DNA of 64,000 bases from Dokdonella koreensis DS-123 (GCF_001632775.1 NZ_CP015249.1:2460686-2524685); one strand, 5' to 3'. Counted from the stretch's first letter, positions 7,833-16,918 are shown. The notes: generated by a model from the letters alone, not told the origin. Numbers and translations: made by a program.

Positions 7833-8156
7833 GCCCGAGTGGTGGAATTGGTAGACGCAGAGGACTCAGACCAATTTGAGCCCTCCGGGGGAAACCCCTG
7901 AGGTGAAGCCCGTCAAACTCGGCGGAGGCCCTGGACGATGCGTCGTCCGCGCTGGTGCCGAGCCAAGCCCCACCCGCCGCAAGGCCCCGGGGAAGGTGTA
8001 GAGAGCAGACGGCGGGCACCTAAGGCTGCAAGGCTAGGGTGAAGGCGTGCTCCAGACCACGAACGGCATTCCGCGGAATGCCGGCGGCGAAAGCCGAAGT
8101 GGGAAGAAAATCCTCCGCCGCAAGGCTTGTCGGTTCGAGTCCGACCTCGGGCACCA
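7833..8156 (+). tRNA. tRNA-Leu(CAA) interrupted in the anticodon by a group I intron
   Basis: The exons are 7833-7867 and 8107-8156 and give an 85-nt class II tRNA with encoded CCA. The acceptor GCCCGAG pairs with CTCGGGC (8146-8152). The anticodon stem is GAGGA (7860-7864) with TCCTC (8111-8115), the variable arm is GCC-GCAA-GGC, and the T arm is GTCGG-TTCGAGT-CCGAC. Joining C7867 to A8107 gives the loop CTCAAAA, so the anticodon is CAA with the intron after its first base. This is the same site as the cyanobacterial tRNA-Leu(UAA) intron. A hairpin with a T-rich tail follows at 8163. Confidence 0.9.
7868..8106 (+). ncRNA. Group I self-splicing intron (IC3-like, Azoarcus type) in tRNA-Leu
   Basis: This 239-nt intron has no open frame for a homing endonuclease. 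It follows the compact Azoarcus tRNA-Ile intron segment by segment: a P2 hairpin with a GAAA loop (7882-7903), the J3/4-P4 strand TCAAACTCGGC (about 7913-7923), GCCGAGCCAAGC (7957-7968), GAAGGTGTAGAGA (7992-8004), ACCTAAGG (8018-8025) and GGTGAAGGC (8038-8046). P7 is formed by GAGCA (8003-8007) with TGCTC (8048-8052). The P9 region holds GGCATTCC/GGAATGCC and a GAAA tetraloop. P1 pairs the exon end CUC with the internal guide GAG (7878-7880). The intron ends in G8106, the required omega-G. Boundaries are inferred from pairing. Confidence 0.9.
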
Positions 8157-8162
8157 CCTCCG

Positions 8163-8194
8163 AACGCCCCGCCCCGCGCGGGGCGTTTCGTTTT
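8163..8194 (+). terminator. Intrinsic terminator after tRNA-Leu
   Basis: AACGCCCCGC (8163-8172) and GCGGGGCGTT (8178-8187) form a 10-bp stem with a 5-base loop, followed by a T-rich tail. It can end the tRNA-Leu transcript and also lies just past the end of the opposing repressor gene. Confidence 0.8.
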
Positions 8195-8232
8195 CCGCCG
8201 CCGCTTGGCCGCCCTGCCCGCGCGAACCGGCG

Positions 8233-8949
8233 CTAGGCGCCGCCCGCCGCCCGCCGCGCCGCCGCCACCGCGTCGAGGCCGGCGAACACGAACTGCTTCA
8301 TGTGCTCGGCCAGCTCCTGCGCCGGGCGCTTGAGCACGGCCTGGACCGGACCGGGCAGCACACGGTTGGCCACCAGCAGCATCACGCACGGCGCCATCAG
8401 GCTGATCATGCAGCGCGGCAGCGCCGGGTCGTCGGCCGGCAGCCCGGTGATCCGGCCGAGCACGCCGGCGATCAGCTCGAACTTCGGCAGCGCCTCGGCC
8501 TGCACCACGTCCGCCAGCAGCGGCGACGGCGCCAGCACCTCGCGTGCCCACAGCCGCGCGTGCCAGCCTTCCGCATCGACGACGTTCGCGACCAGTCCCT
8601 CGATCAGCCGCGCCAGCTTCTCGCGCGGCGGCAGCGGGCCGTCGGCCAGGCGCGCCAGGTCGTCCAGGCTCACCAGCCGCCGGTGCGTCTCGCGCAGCAC
8701 CGCGGCGTAGAGCCCGTCGCGGCTGCCGAAGTGGTAGTTGACCGCCGCCATGTTGGTACGCGCCGCCTGGCAGATCGCCTTGCTGGTCGTGTCGGCATAG
8801 CCGCGCTCGGCGAACAGCCGGCCGGCCGTCTCCAGGATGCGCAGCCGCGTCGCCTCGCCGTCGGTCCGTGGCGCGCGGCGGGCGGGACGGCGCCCCGGGG
8901 GCGCCGATGCCTTGGCGGAGGGCGCCTTGGCGGAAGAAGAGGACGTCAT
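8233..8949 (-). CDS. cecR: TetR-family repressor, CecR (YbiH)-like
   Basis: This 238-residue regulator has a basic, Ala/Pro-rich N-terminal extension. The TetR helix-turn-helix follows at about residues 34-80: RILETAGRLFAERGYADTTS, then the recognition helix around TNMAAVNYHFGSRDGLY. The C-terminal domain resembles the CecR/YbiH class. In E. coli, CecR represses the ybhGFSR exporter; here the gene is divergent from the same set of genes, with an AT-rich palindrome between them. Control of that operon is therefore the likely job. The ligand is unknown; the E. coli system was linked to cefoperazone and chloramphenicol sensitivity. Confidence 0.82.
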   Translation of the reverse strand: MTSSSSAKAPSAKASAPPGRRPARRAPRTDGEATRLRILETAGRLFAERGYADTTSKAICQAARTNMAAVNYHFGSRDGLYAAVLRETHRRLVSLDDLARLADGPLPPREKLARLIEGLVANVVDAEGWHARLWAREVLAPSPLLADVVQAEALPKFELIAGVLGRITGLPADDPALPRCMISLMAPCVMLLVANRVLPGPVQAVLKRPAQELAEHMKQFVFAGLDAVAAARRAAGGA

Positions 8950-8984
8950 GAACGGATCGCGGTCGACAGTGCGGCCGCAGCATA

Positions 8985-9010
8985 TATCAAATTCAAATTT
9001 GAGTTATATA
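8985..9010. promoter_or_regulatory. AT-rich imperfect palindrome, candidate CecR operator and promoter
   Basis: This is the only strongly AT-rich stretch in the 94-bp divergent gap. It is centred on CAAATTTG (8994-9001) and 10 of 13 positions pair symmetrically across 26 bp. TATATA next to the ybhG start may double as a -10 region, so a bound TetR dimer would block both promoters. Confidence 0.55.
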
Positions 9011-9043
9011 ATGCGCCGGCCGCCCACCTGGAGAACCGCGCCG

Positions 9044-10051
9044 ATGAAGACCACGCTCGCTGCCGCCGGCGCGCTGCTGATCCTCGCTGCCGCCGCCTGG
9101 TTCTTCATGCGCCCCCACGCATCCGACGACGCCCTGGTGCTGTACGGGAACGTGGACATCCGGCAGGTCTCGCTGGCCTTCGAAGGCAGCGAGCGCGTCG
9201 CCCAGATGCGCGTGGAAGAAGGCGACCGCGTCACCGAAGGCCAGGTGCTGGCGGTGCTCGACACGCGCACGCTGGCCCTGCAGGCCGACCAGGCCCGCGC
9301 GCAGGCCGGTGCCCGCGAGCAGGCGCTGCTGCGCCTGCGCAACGGCAGCCGGCCGGAGGAGATCGACCAGGCCAAAGCGCAGCTCGCCGCCGCCCAGGCC
9401 GATGCCGACCTGGCCGCGCGCCAGCTCGAGCGGCTGCAGGGCATCGCCGCCACGACCGCCGGACGCGCGGTCAGCCGGCAGGACCTGGACAACGCCGCGG
9501 CGCGGCTGAAGGTCGCGCAGGCGCAGCGCGATGCCGCGCGCCAGGCGCTGCGGCTTGCGCAGGAAGGACCGCGCAGCGAGGACATCGGCCAGGCCCAGGC
9601 GCAGCTCGACGTGGCGCGCGCCGAACTGGCCCTGCTCGAGCACCGCCTGGCCCAGGCCGAGCTCAAGGCGCCGCTGGCCGCCGTGGTGCGCGCGCGCCTG
9701 CTCGAGCCGGGCGACATGGCCTCGCCGCAGCGCCCGGCCTACACGCTGGCGATCACGGAACCCAAGTGGATCCGCACCTACGTCAGCGAACCGCAGCTGG
9801 GCCGCGTGCGGCCGGGCCAGGCCGCCCAGGTGACGACCGACAGCGATCCGCAGACGCCGATCGAGGGCCGCGTCGGCTACATCGCCTCGGTCGCCGAGTT
9901 CACGCCCAAGAGCGTGCAGACCGAGGAACTGCGCACCAGCCTGGTCTACGAGGTCCGCGTCCGCGTGCAGGATCCCCAGGACCGTCTGCGCCTGGGCATG
10001 CCGGCGACCGTGCGCATCGCCACCCCGGACGGCGCCACGGCGGACCGCTGA
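9044..10051 (+). CDS. ybhG: HlyD-family periplasmic adaptor YbhG
   Basis: This 335-residue membrane-fusion protein links an inner-membrane ABC exporter to an outer-membrane channel. A single N-terminal signal anchor (residues 2-20) precedes a lipoyl-like half motif (VEEGDRVTEGQVLAVLDT). A long alpha-helical hairpin rich in Gln and Ala, with the repeated phrase GxRxEDIxQAxAQL, follows. The second lipoyl half and beta-barrel (LKAPLAAVVRARLLEPGDM) close the protein. I chose ATG 9044, preceded by GGAG, over the in-frame ATG at 9011. The stop overlaps the next gene by one base (TGATG), so adaptor and ATPase are translationally coupled. Confidence 0.88.
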   Translation: MKTTLAAAGALLILAAAAWFFMRPHASDDALVLYGNVDIRQVSLAFEGSERVAQMRVEEGDRVTEGQVLAVLDTRTLALQADQARAQAGAREQALLRLRNGSRPEEIDQAKAQLAAAQADADLAARQLERLQGIAATTAGRAVSRQDLDNAAARLKVAQAQRDAARQALRLAQEGPRSEDIGQAQAQLDVARAELALLEHRLAQAELKAPLAAVVRARLLEPGDMASPQRPAYTLAITEPKWIRTYVSEPQLGRVRPGQAAQVTTDSDPQTPIEGRVGYIASVAEFTPKSVQTEELRTSLVYEVRVRVQDPQDRLRLGMPATVRIATPDGATADR

Positions 10052-11838
10052 TGGACGCGCCCGCCCCGGCCCTGGCCGCCCGCGACCTGCGCAAGCGCTT
10101 CGCGGACAAGGACGGCGCACACGGCGCGCAGGCGCTCGCCGGCGTCTCGCTGGCGCTGGCTCCCGGTTCGCTGGCCGCCCTGGTCGGCCCCGACGGCGCC
10201 GGCAAGACGACGTTCCTGCGCCTGGCCGCCGGCCTGTTGCGGGTCGATGCCGGCAGCCTCCACGTGCTCGGCATCGACGTGGCGGCCCGGCCGCAGGCGG
10301 TGCAGGACCGCATCGGCTACATGCCGCAGCGCTTCGGGCTGTACGAGGACCTGAGCGTGCGCGAGAACCTCGACCTCTACGCCGACCTGCACGGCGTGCC
10401 GCCGGCCGACCGGCCCGAGCGCTACCGCCAGCTGCTGGCCATGACCGACCTGGCCGCGTTCACCGCGCGGCCGGCCGGCAAGCTCTCCGGCGGCATGAAG
10501 CAGAAGCTCGGGCTGGCTTGCACCCTGGTCCGCCTGCCCGAGCTGCTGCTGCTCGACGAGCCGACCGTCGGCGTCGATCCGCTGTCGCGGCGCGAGCTGT
10601 GGCGGATCGTCGAGCGCCTGGTCGAGGTCGAGCGGCTGACCGTCCTGGTCAGCACCGCCTACCTCGACGAGGCCGAGCGCTGCAGCCAGGTCACCCTGCT
10701 CGACGAGGGCCGCGTGCTCGCGCAGGGCGCGCCAGCGCAGATCCGCGAGCGCGCGCGCGGCCTGTGCCGCATCGCGCTGCCGCCGCCCGGCGTACCGGCG
10801 CGCCGCCTGCAGGCACGCCTGCTCGATGCCGCCGATCTCATCGTCGATGCCGTGCCGCAGGGCGGCGAGGTCCGCTTCGTCGTGCAGGCCGACGCCACGA
10901 CCGCCCAGGTCGACGCGCTGCTCGCCGGCGCCGCGGTGCGGCCGGCGCCGGCGCGTCTGGAAGACGGCTTCATGGTGCTGCTGCGGGCCGAGCGCGGCGC
11001 CGCTCCCGATCGAACCGCCGCGCCGCCGCTGCCCGCGCCGGCCGCAACCGCGGCCGTGGACGAGGCAGCGCCGATCATCGAGGTCCACGACCTGGTCCGC
11101 CGCTTCGGCGACTTCACCGCCGTCGACCGCACCAGCTTCACGGTCCGGCGCGGCGAGGTGTTCGGCCTGCTCGGCCCGAACGGCGCCGGCAAGACCACGA
11201 CCTTCCGCATGCTCTGCGGCCTGCTGCCGGCCAGCAGCGGCAGCCTGCGCGTGGCCGGCGTGGACCTTCGCCATGCGCGTGCGCAGGCGCGCCGCCGCAT
11301 CGGCTACGTCGCGCAGAAATTCGCCCTGTACGGCAACCTCTCGGTGCTGGAGAACCTGCGCTTCTTCGGCGGCGCATACGGCCTGCACGGGCGCCGCCTG
11401 GACGCGCGCATCGCGGCGGTCTCGCAGCAGTTCGACCTCGAAGGCGAGGCGCGCTCGCCGAGCGGCCGCCTGCCCGGCGGCTACCGCCAGCGCCTGGCGA
11501 TGGCGGTCGGCCTGCTGCACGAGCCGGACATCCTGTTCCTCGACGAGCCGACCAGCGGCGCCGACCCGCTGGCGCGCCGCGCGTTCTGGCGGCGCATCAC
11601 CGCGCTGGCCGCGGACGGCACCACCGTGGTCGTCACCACGCACTTCATGGAAGAGGCCGAATACTGCGACCGCATCGTGATCCAGGATGCCGGCCGGCTG
11701 CTCGCCCTGGGCACGCCGCAGGCGGTGCGGCGGCAGGCCGGCGAGACCGACCTGCACCCGCTCGACATGGAGCAGGCCTTCATCGGCATCGTCGAGCAGG
11801 GCCGCCGGCAGGCCGCGCCGGGCAGCGCGCCGTCGTGA
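10051..11838 (+). CDS. ybhF: Tandem-ATPase ABC subunit YbhF
   Basis: This 595-residue cytoplasmic protein carries two fused ABC ATPase domains that power the YbhS/YbhR permease. Domain 1 has Walker A GPDGAGKTT (46-54), signature LSGGMKQKLG and Walker B LLLLDEPTVGVD. Domain 2 starts near residue 345 with Walker A GPNGAGKTT (about 374), a less usual signature LPGGYRQRL (about 473) and Walker B ILFLDEPTSGAD. An Ala/Pro-rich linker joins them. The double-domain layout is typical of YbhF in E. coli. The gene overlaps its neighbours on both sides (TGATG upstream, GTGA downstream), pointing to one coupled operon. Confidence 0.9.
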   Translation: MDAPAPALAARDLRKRFADKDGAHGAQALAGVSLALAPGSLAALVGPDGAGKTTFLRLAAGLLRVDAGSLHVLGIDVAARPQAVQDRIGYMPQRFGLYEDLSVRENLDLYADLHGVPPADRPERYRQLLAMTDLAAFTARPAGKLSGGMKQKLGLACTLVRLPELLLLDEPTVGVDPLSRRELWRIVERLVEVERLTVLVSTAYLDEAERCSQVTLLDEGRVLAQGAPAQIRERARGLCRIALPPPGVPARRLQARLLDAADLIVDAVPQGGEVRFVVQADATTAQVDALLAGAAVRPAPARLEDGFMVLLRAERGAAPDRTAAPPLPAPAATAAVDEAAPIIEVHDLVRRFGDFTAVDRTSFTVRRGEVFGLLGPNGAGKTTTFRMLCGLLPASSGSLRVAGVDLRHARAQARRRIGYVAQKFALYGNLSVLENLRFFGGAYGLHGRRLDARIAAVSQQFDLEGEARSPSGRLPGGYRQRLAMAVGLLHEPDILFLDEPTSGADPLARRAFWRRITALAADGTTVVVTTHFMEEAEYCDRIVIQDAGRLLALGTPQAVRRQAGETDLHPLDMEQAFIGIVEQGRRQAAPGSAPS

Positions 11839-12965
11839 GCGCCGCCGGCTTCGCACGCCGCCTCGCCTCGCTGGTCCGCAAGGAGACGCGCCAGTTGCTG
11901 CGCGACCGCGCCAACCTGATGATCGGCATCGGCCTGCCGATCGTGCTGATCCTGATCTTCGGCTACGGGCTCTCGCTCGACGTCCGCAACGCGCCGGTCG
12001 TGGTCGTGCTCGACGACACCTCGCCGACCGCGCACGACGTCCTCGCCGGCCTGGCGCTGTCACCGTACCTGTCGCCGCAGGTCGTGCCGACGCTGCGCGA
12101 GGCGCGCCGGCGCATGGCCGATCGCGAGGTCGACGCCCTGGTCCACGTGCCCGCCGATTTCTCGCGCCGCCTGGCCGCCGGCGAGGCCCAGGTCCAGGTG
12201 CTGCTGCAGGGGGCCGACGCCAGCCGCGCCACGATCGTCCGCGGCTACGTCGCCGGTGCGCTCGGCCAGTGGGCACGCCGGCAGGCCGACCGCGCCGGCG
12301 CCGCGGACGGCGCGTCCGGCACGGTCGAGGTGGTCGAGCGCATCTGGTTCAACGCCGCCAATACCAGCACCTGGTACCTGGTGCCGGGACTGATCGTGCT
12401 GATCATGACCCTGGTCGGCGCGTTCCTGACCGCATTGGTGATGGCACGCGAATGGGAGCGCGGCACGCTGGAGGCCCTGTTCGTGACGCCGGTGCGGCCG
12501 ACCGAGATACTGCTGGCGAAGATCGTCCCCTACTTCGTGGTCGGCCTGATCGGCCTGGCGCTGTGCCTGGTGGCGGCGCGCGTGCTGTTCGACGTCCCGC
12601 TGCACGGCTCGCTCCTGGTGCTGCTGCTCGCCTCGATGCTGTACCTGCTGGTCGCGCTCGGCATCGGCCTGGTGATCTCCTCGGTCACGCGCAACCAGTT
12701 CCTGGCCAGCCAGGTCGCGCTGATCGCCAGCTTCCTGCCGGCGCTGATGCTGTCGGGCTTCCTGTTCGACCTGCGCAACGTGCCGTTCCTGGTCCGCGCC
12801 GTCGGCGCGGTCCTGCCGGCGACCTACTTCATGGAGCTGATCAAGTCGCTGTTCCTGACCGGCAACCACTGGCCGCTGATCGCGCGCAACTGCGCGATCC
12901 TCGCCGGCTATGCGATCGTCCTGCTGGGTCTGGCGCGCTTCGTCACGCGCAAGCGGCTGGATTGA
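11835..12965 (+). CDS. ybhS: ABC-2 type permease YbhS
   Basis: This 376-residue inner-membrane permease subunit has an N-terminal helix (about residues 28-47), a large extracytoplasmic domain (about 50-165) and five C-terminal helices, the usual ABC2_membrane_3 layout. The conserved segment MAREWERGTLEALFVTPVRP lies after the second helix and is the coupling region seen in this family. The start is GTG 11835, overlapping the ybhF stop by four bases. It should pair with YbhR to form a heterodimeric channel for drugs or other small molecules. Confidence 0.88.
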   Translation: MSAAGFARRLASLVRKETRQLLRDRANLMIGIGLPIVLILIFGYGLSLDVRNAPVVVVLDDTSPTAHDVLAGLALSPYLSPQVVPTLREARRRMADREVDALVHVPADFSRRLAAGEAQVQVLLQGADASRATIVRGYVAGALGQWARRQADRAGAADGASGTVEVVERIWFNAANTSTWYLVPGLIVLIMTLVGAFLTALVMAREWERGTLEALFVTPVRPTEILLAKIVPYFVVGLIGLALCLVAARVLFDVPLHGSLLVLLLASMLYLLVALGIGLVISSVTRNQFLASQVALIASFLPALMLSGFLFDLRNVPFLVRAVGAVLPATYFMELIKSLFLTGNHWPLIARNCAILAGYAIVLLGLARFVTRKRLD

Positions 12966-12970
12966 CCGCG

Positions 12971-14089
12971 ATGACCGTCCTCGTCGACCTCCTGCGCCGC
13001 CTCGGCACGCTCTGCCGCAAGGAGCTCCTGGCGATCCTCAAGGATCCGGCCAACCGCGTGATCCTGATCGTCCCGGTGATCGTGCAGAGCCTGCTGTTCG
13101 GCTACGCGGCGACCTACGACCTCACCGACGTGCCGTATGCGGTCCTCGACCAGAGCCGCGGTGGCGCATCGACCGGCCTGCTGGCGCGGCTGGACGGCAC
13201 CGGCGTGTTCCGGCGCGTGGCCGACCTGCACGCACAGCCGCAGATCGCCGCCGTCATCGACGCCCGCGAGGCCTTGCTGGTGCTGCAGTTCGGCGCCGAC
13301 TTCGAACGCCGCCTGGCGCTGGGCGAAGCGGCACCGCTGCAGGTGATCCTGGACGGGCGCAACTCGACCACCGCCGGCCAGGCCGCGGCCCATGTGGGCG
13401 CGATCGTCGCCGACTACAACGCCGCCCTGGCCGGGCATGCCCGGCCGCCGCTGATCGTCGAGGCGCGCGCCTGGTACAACCCCAACCTTGAGACGCGCTG
13501 GAACATCCTGCCGGGCCTGATCGCCGCGCTCTCGATGCTGCAGACGCTGATGCTGTCGGCGCTGTCGGTGGCGCGCGAGCGCGAGCAAGGCACGTTCGAC
13601 CAGTTGCTGGTGACGCCGCTGACGCCGCTGGAGATCATGGTCGGCAAGGCGATCCCGCCGATCCTGATCGGCCTGGTGCAGTCCTCGCTGATCCTGCTGG
13701 TGGCGCTGTACTGGTTCGGCATCCCGATGGCCGGCTCGGTGCTCACGCTCTACGCCGGCCTGCTGATGTTCACGGTCGCCAGCGTCGGCATCGGCCTGTC
13801 GATCTCGGCGCTGTCGGCCACCATGCAGCAGGCGATGCTCTACACCTTCGTCCTGATGATGCCGCTGATGCTGCTGTCGGGCCTGGCCACGCCGGTCCGC
13901 AACATGCCCGACGCGTTGCAGGTGGCCACGCTCGCCAATCCGCTGCGCCACGCGATCGACCTGGTGCAGCGCGTCTACCTCGAAGGCGCGGCGCTGTCCG
14001 CGCTGTGGCTCGACCTGCTGCCGCTGGCGATCACCGCGGCGATCACGCTGCCGCTGGCCGCCTGGCTGTTCCGCCACCGTCTGGCCTGA
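12971..14089 (+). CDS. ybhR: ABC-2 type permease YbhR
   Basis: This 372-residue second permease subunit is homologous to YbhS and has the same layout: one N-terminal helix, an external domain, then five helices with the conserved segment AREREQGTFDQLLVTPLTPL. It begins with ATG five bases after the ybhS stop. Together with YbhG, YbhF and YbhS it makes a complete inner-membrane exporter. In E. coli the set lacks a dedicated outer-membrane partner; here one follows directly. Confidence 0.88.
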   Translation: MTVLVDLLRRLGTLCRKELLAILKDPANRVILIVPVIVQSLLFGYAATYDLTDVPYAVLDQSRGGASTGLLARLDGTGVFRRVADLHAQPQIAAVIDAREALLVLQFGADFERRLALGEAAPLQVILDGRNSTTAGQAAAHVGAIVADYNAALAGHARPPLIVEARAWYNPNLETRWNILPGLIAALSMLQTLMLSALSVAREREQGTFDQLLVTPLTPLEIMVGKAIPPILIGLVQSSLILLVALYWFGIPMAGSVLTLYAGLLMFTVASVGIGLSISALSATMQQAMLYTFVLMMPLMLLSGLATPVRNMPDALQVATLANPLRHAIDLVQRVYLEGAALSALWLDLLPLAITAAITLPLAAWLFRHRLA

Positions 14090-14103
14090 ACCGGAGAGCT
14101 TGC

Positions 14104-15618
14104 ATGGCTTGGCATCCGCACCCGTTTCTCGCATCGGCCGTCCTGGCGCTGGCCGGCTGCGCCGCCGTCGGCCCGGACTACCGTGCCGAGCCGCCGCCGG
14201 CACCGGCCGACTGGATCCGTTGGCGCAGTGCCAGCGACGCCGCGCGCGACGCCGCGCCGGGCGAAGCCGCAACGGACACGGGCCGGCACCTGCCCGAAGC
14301 CTGGTGGACCGTCTTCGGCGATCCGGTGCTCGACCGCCTGCAGACGCACGCCGCGGACGCCGGCCCGGACCTGCAGACGGCGGCCTTGCGCCTGGCCCGC
14401 AGCCGCCTGCAGCGCGACATCGCCTCCGCCGCGGCCGGCCCGGATCTCGTGGCCGGCGCCAGCGCGACCCGCCAGCGCCAGAGCGAATACGGGGCCGGGA
14501 CGCGGCTGGTCGATGCGCTGTCGCCGGACAAACGCGATGCCCTGATCGACGTGCTGAGCGCGCCGTTCACGCTGTACCAGGCCGGCTTCGACGCGGCCTG
14601 GGAACTGGACCTGTGGGGTCGCGTGCGGCGCACGGTCGAGGCCGCCGACGCCACCGTCGACGCCGCTGCCGCCACGCTCGACGACGTGCGCCTAGCGATC
14701 GCCGCCGACGTGGCGCGCGGCTACTTCGAGCTGCGCTCGCTGCGCCGGCAGATCGCGTTGACGCGGAGCGCCATCGACACCGGCAGCGATACCTTGGCGC
14801 TGATCCAGGCCCGTGCCGACGGCGGCCTGGTCGACGACACCGATGTCGCCCGGCAGCGGACCCTGCTGGCGGACCTGCGCGCGCGCCTGCCGCCGTTGCA
14901 GGCGCAGGAGACCGTGACGATCAACCGGCTCGGCCTGCTGCTCGGCCTGCGCCCGGGCGAACTGGACGATGCCCTGGCCGGCGCGGACGGCGCGGCCGCG
15001 CCGTTGCCGGACCTGGCGCTCGGCCTGCCGTCCGAGCTGGCGCGGCGGCGGCCGGACATCCGCGCCGCCGAAGCGCGCCTGCACGCCGCCACCGCCGGCA
15101 TCGGCGTGGCCGTCGCCGACCTGTATCCGCGCATCACGCTGGGCGTCGGCGCCGGCTTCGAGTCGTTCGACGCGGACCGTTTCGGCGACTGGGGCAGCCG
15201 GCGCTGGTCGATCGGGCCGAGCCTGAGCCTGCCGATCTTCGACGGCGGCCGCCGCCGCGCGACGGTCGCGCTGCGCACGCTCGAACAGCGCGAAGCGGCC
15301 ATCGCCTACACGCAGGTCGTGCGCGGCGCCTGGCAGGACGTCGACGATGCCCTGACCGCCTATGCCGCCGAGCAGCGGCGCAACCGCGACCTGCAGGAAA
15401 AACGGCACAGCGCCGATCAGGCACTGGCGCTCGCGCAGGCACGCTATGCCGGCGGCCTGGTCGATTTCCTGGTCGAGCTGGACGCGCAGCGGACCTCGCT
15501 CGATGCGCAGCGCGAACTCGCCGAGAGCGACGCCCGGCTGCGCGTCGGCTACGTCGCCGTCTGCAAGGCGATCGGCGGCGGCAGCCCGTCTTCCGTCACG
15601 GCCGCGGACGCGCCTTGA
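14104..15618 (+). CDS. TolC/NodT-family outer-membrane efflux lipoprotein
   Basis: This 504-residue outer-membrane channel of the NodT (OprM-like) family has a lipobox LALAGC with the acylated Cys at residue 19, followed by the family phrase VGPDY. Two repeated alpha-helical hairpin halves are visible; the second contains the conserved [20 protein letters not shown] and LYPRITLG phrases. It starts 14 bp after ybhR with GGAGAG upstream, so it belongs to the export operon and provides its outer-membrane exit duct. Length is normal for the family. Confidence 0.9.
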   Translation: MAWHPHPFLASAVLALAGCAAVGPDYRAEPPPAPADWIRWRSASDAARDAAPGEAATDTGRHLPEAWWTVFGDPVLDRLQTHAADAGPDLQTAALRLARSRLQRDIASAAAGPDLVAGASATRQRQSEYGAGTRLVDALSPDKRDALIDVLSAPFTLYQAGFDAAWELDLWGRVRRTVEAADATVDAAAATLDDVRLAIAADVARGYFELRSLRRQIALTRSAIDTGSDTLALIQARADGGLVDDTDVARQRTLLADLRARLPPLQAQETVTINRLGLLLGLRPGELDDALAGADGAAAPLPDLALGLPSELARRRPDIRAAEARLHAATAGIGVAVADLYPRITLGVGAGFESFDADRFGDWGSRRWSIGPSLSLPIFDGGRRRATVALRTLEQREAAIAYTQVVRGAWQDVDDALTAYAAEQRRNRDLQEKRHSADQALALAQARYAGGLVDFLVELDAQRTSLDAQRELAESDARLRVGYVAVCKAIGGGSPSSVTAADAP

Positions 15619-15700
15619 GACGGCCGCGGCGCGGCCTCGCTACAATGCCGCCCTCGGCGCGCCGACCCGCGGCGCGCGCTACCGACAACCGAGGTCCCAC

Positions 15701-16918
15701 GTGGTCATACACCCCCGAATCCGCGGCTTCATCTGCACGACGACCCATCCGGAAGGCTGCGCCAGGAACGTGCTCGAGCAGATCCGCGCGGTCCAGGCGC
15801 ACGGCCCGCGCCAGGACGGGCCCAAGCGCGTGCTGGTGGTCGGCGCATCGACCGGCTACGGCCTGGCCGCGCGCATCACCGCCGCATTCGGCTACGGTGC
15901 CGCCACGCTCGGCGTGTTCTTCGAGAAGCCCGGCGCCGACAAGAAGCCCGGCACCGCCGGCTGGTACAACGCCGCGGCGTTCGACCGCTACGCCAAGGAA
16001 GCGGGCCTCTACAGCCGCTCGATCAACGGCGATGCCTATTCGGACGAGGTGCGCGCCAAGGCGATCGAGCTGATCCGCGAGGAGATGGGCGGCCCGATCG
16101 ACCTGGTGATCTACTCGCTCGCCTCGCCGGTGCGCCGCCTGCCCGACACCGGCGAGCTCAAGCGCTCGGCGCTCAAGCCGATCGGCGCGCGCTACCGCAC
16201 CACCGCGGTCGACACCAACCGCGACCAGATCATCGAAGCCGAGATCGAGCCGGCGACGCCCGAGGAAGTCGCCGACACGATCCGCGTGATGGGCGGCGAG
16301 GACTGGGAGTTGTGGATCGACGCGCTGGCGCGTGCCGGCGTGCTGGCCGCGGACGCCAAGACCGTCGCCTTCAGCTACATCGGCACCGACATCACCTGGC
16401 CGATCTACTGGCACGGCGCGCTCGGCAAGGCCAAGGAGGACCTCGACCGCGCTGCCCACGCGATCGACGCGCGCCTGAAGCCCGGCGGCGGCGAGGCGCG
16501 CGTCGGCGTGCTCAAGTCGGTCGTCACGCAGGCGAGCGCGGCCATCCCGGTGATGCCGCTCTACATCGCGCTGGTCTTCCGCATCATGAAGGATCGCAAC
16601 TTGCACGAGGACCCGATCGACCAGACCGAGCGGCTGTTCCGCGAACACCTCTACGATCCGCAGCGGCCGCCGCTGGACGAGGCCGGCCGCCTGCGCCTGG
16701 ACGACCGCGAACTGCGCGAGGACGTGCAGCAGGCGTGCCGCGACCTGTGGCCGCAGGTGACCACCGAGAACCTGTTCGAGCTCACCGACTACGCCGGCTA
16801 CAAGCAGGCGTTCCTGAAGCTGTTCGGCTTCGGCCGCAGCGACGTCGACTACGACGCCGACGTCGATCCGCAGGTGGCGTTCGACGTCGTCGACATGAGC
16901 CGGCCGGCTGGCGAGTGA
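15701..16918 (+). CDS. fabV: Enoyl-ACP reductase FabV
   Basis: This 405-residue NADH-dependent trans-2-enoyl-ACP/CoA reductase catalyses the last step of each fatty-acid elongation cycle. FabV replaces FabI in Xanthomonas and some Pseudomonas and Vibrio, and gives high triclosan tolerance. The catalytic pair Tyr-x8-Lys falls at Tyr236 and Lys245 ([10 protein letters not shown]), the same numbering as the X. oryzae enzyme. The nucleotide loop is [13 protein letters not shown] (44-56). The start is GTG 15701, giving [12 protein letters not shown], aligned with the family N-terminus; GAGG lies seven bases upstream. TACAAT at 15641 may be its -10 box, with a TTGAGA at an unusual 20-base spacing. 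Confidence 0.93.
   Translation: MVIHPRIRGFICTTTHPEGCARNVLEQIRAVQAHGPRQDGPKRVLVVGASTGYGLAARITAAFGYGAATLGVFFEKPGADKKPGTAGWYNAAAFDRYAKEAGLYSRSINGDAYSDEVRAKAIELIREEMGGPIDLVIYSLASPVRRLPDTGELKRSALKPIGARYRTTAVDTNRDQIIEAEIEPATPEEVADTIRVMGGEDWELWIDALARAGVLAADAKTVAFSYIGTDITWPIYWHGALGKAKEDLDRAAHAIDARLKPGGGEARVGVLKSVVTQASAAIPVMPLYIALVFRIMKDRNLHEDPIDQTERLFREHLYDPQRPPLDEAGRLRLDDRELREDVQQACRDLWPQVTTENLFELTDYAGYKQAFLKLFGFGRSDVDYDADVDPQVAFDVVDMSRPAGE

Noticed and set aside
7833-8156. Reading the split tRNA as anticodon CAG (loop CTCAGAA)
   Set aside because: It would require a 3' exon starting at A8109 with no omega-G before it. The cut after C7867 with G8106 satisfies both tRNA folding and group I rules and gives CAA.
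8047-10050. An open frame running from inside the tRNA-Leu intron through the ybhG region into ybhF
   Set aside because: Only the part from ATG 10051 is protein-like. The upstream part overlaps the intron, tRNA exon, terminator and ybhG in another frame, so it is not an intron-encoded endonuclease.
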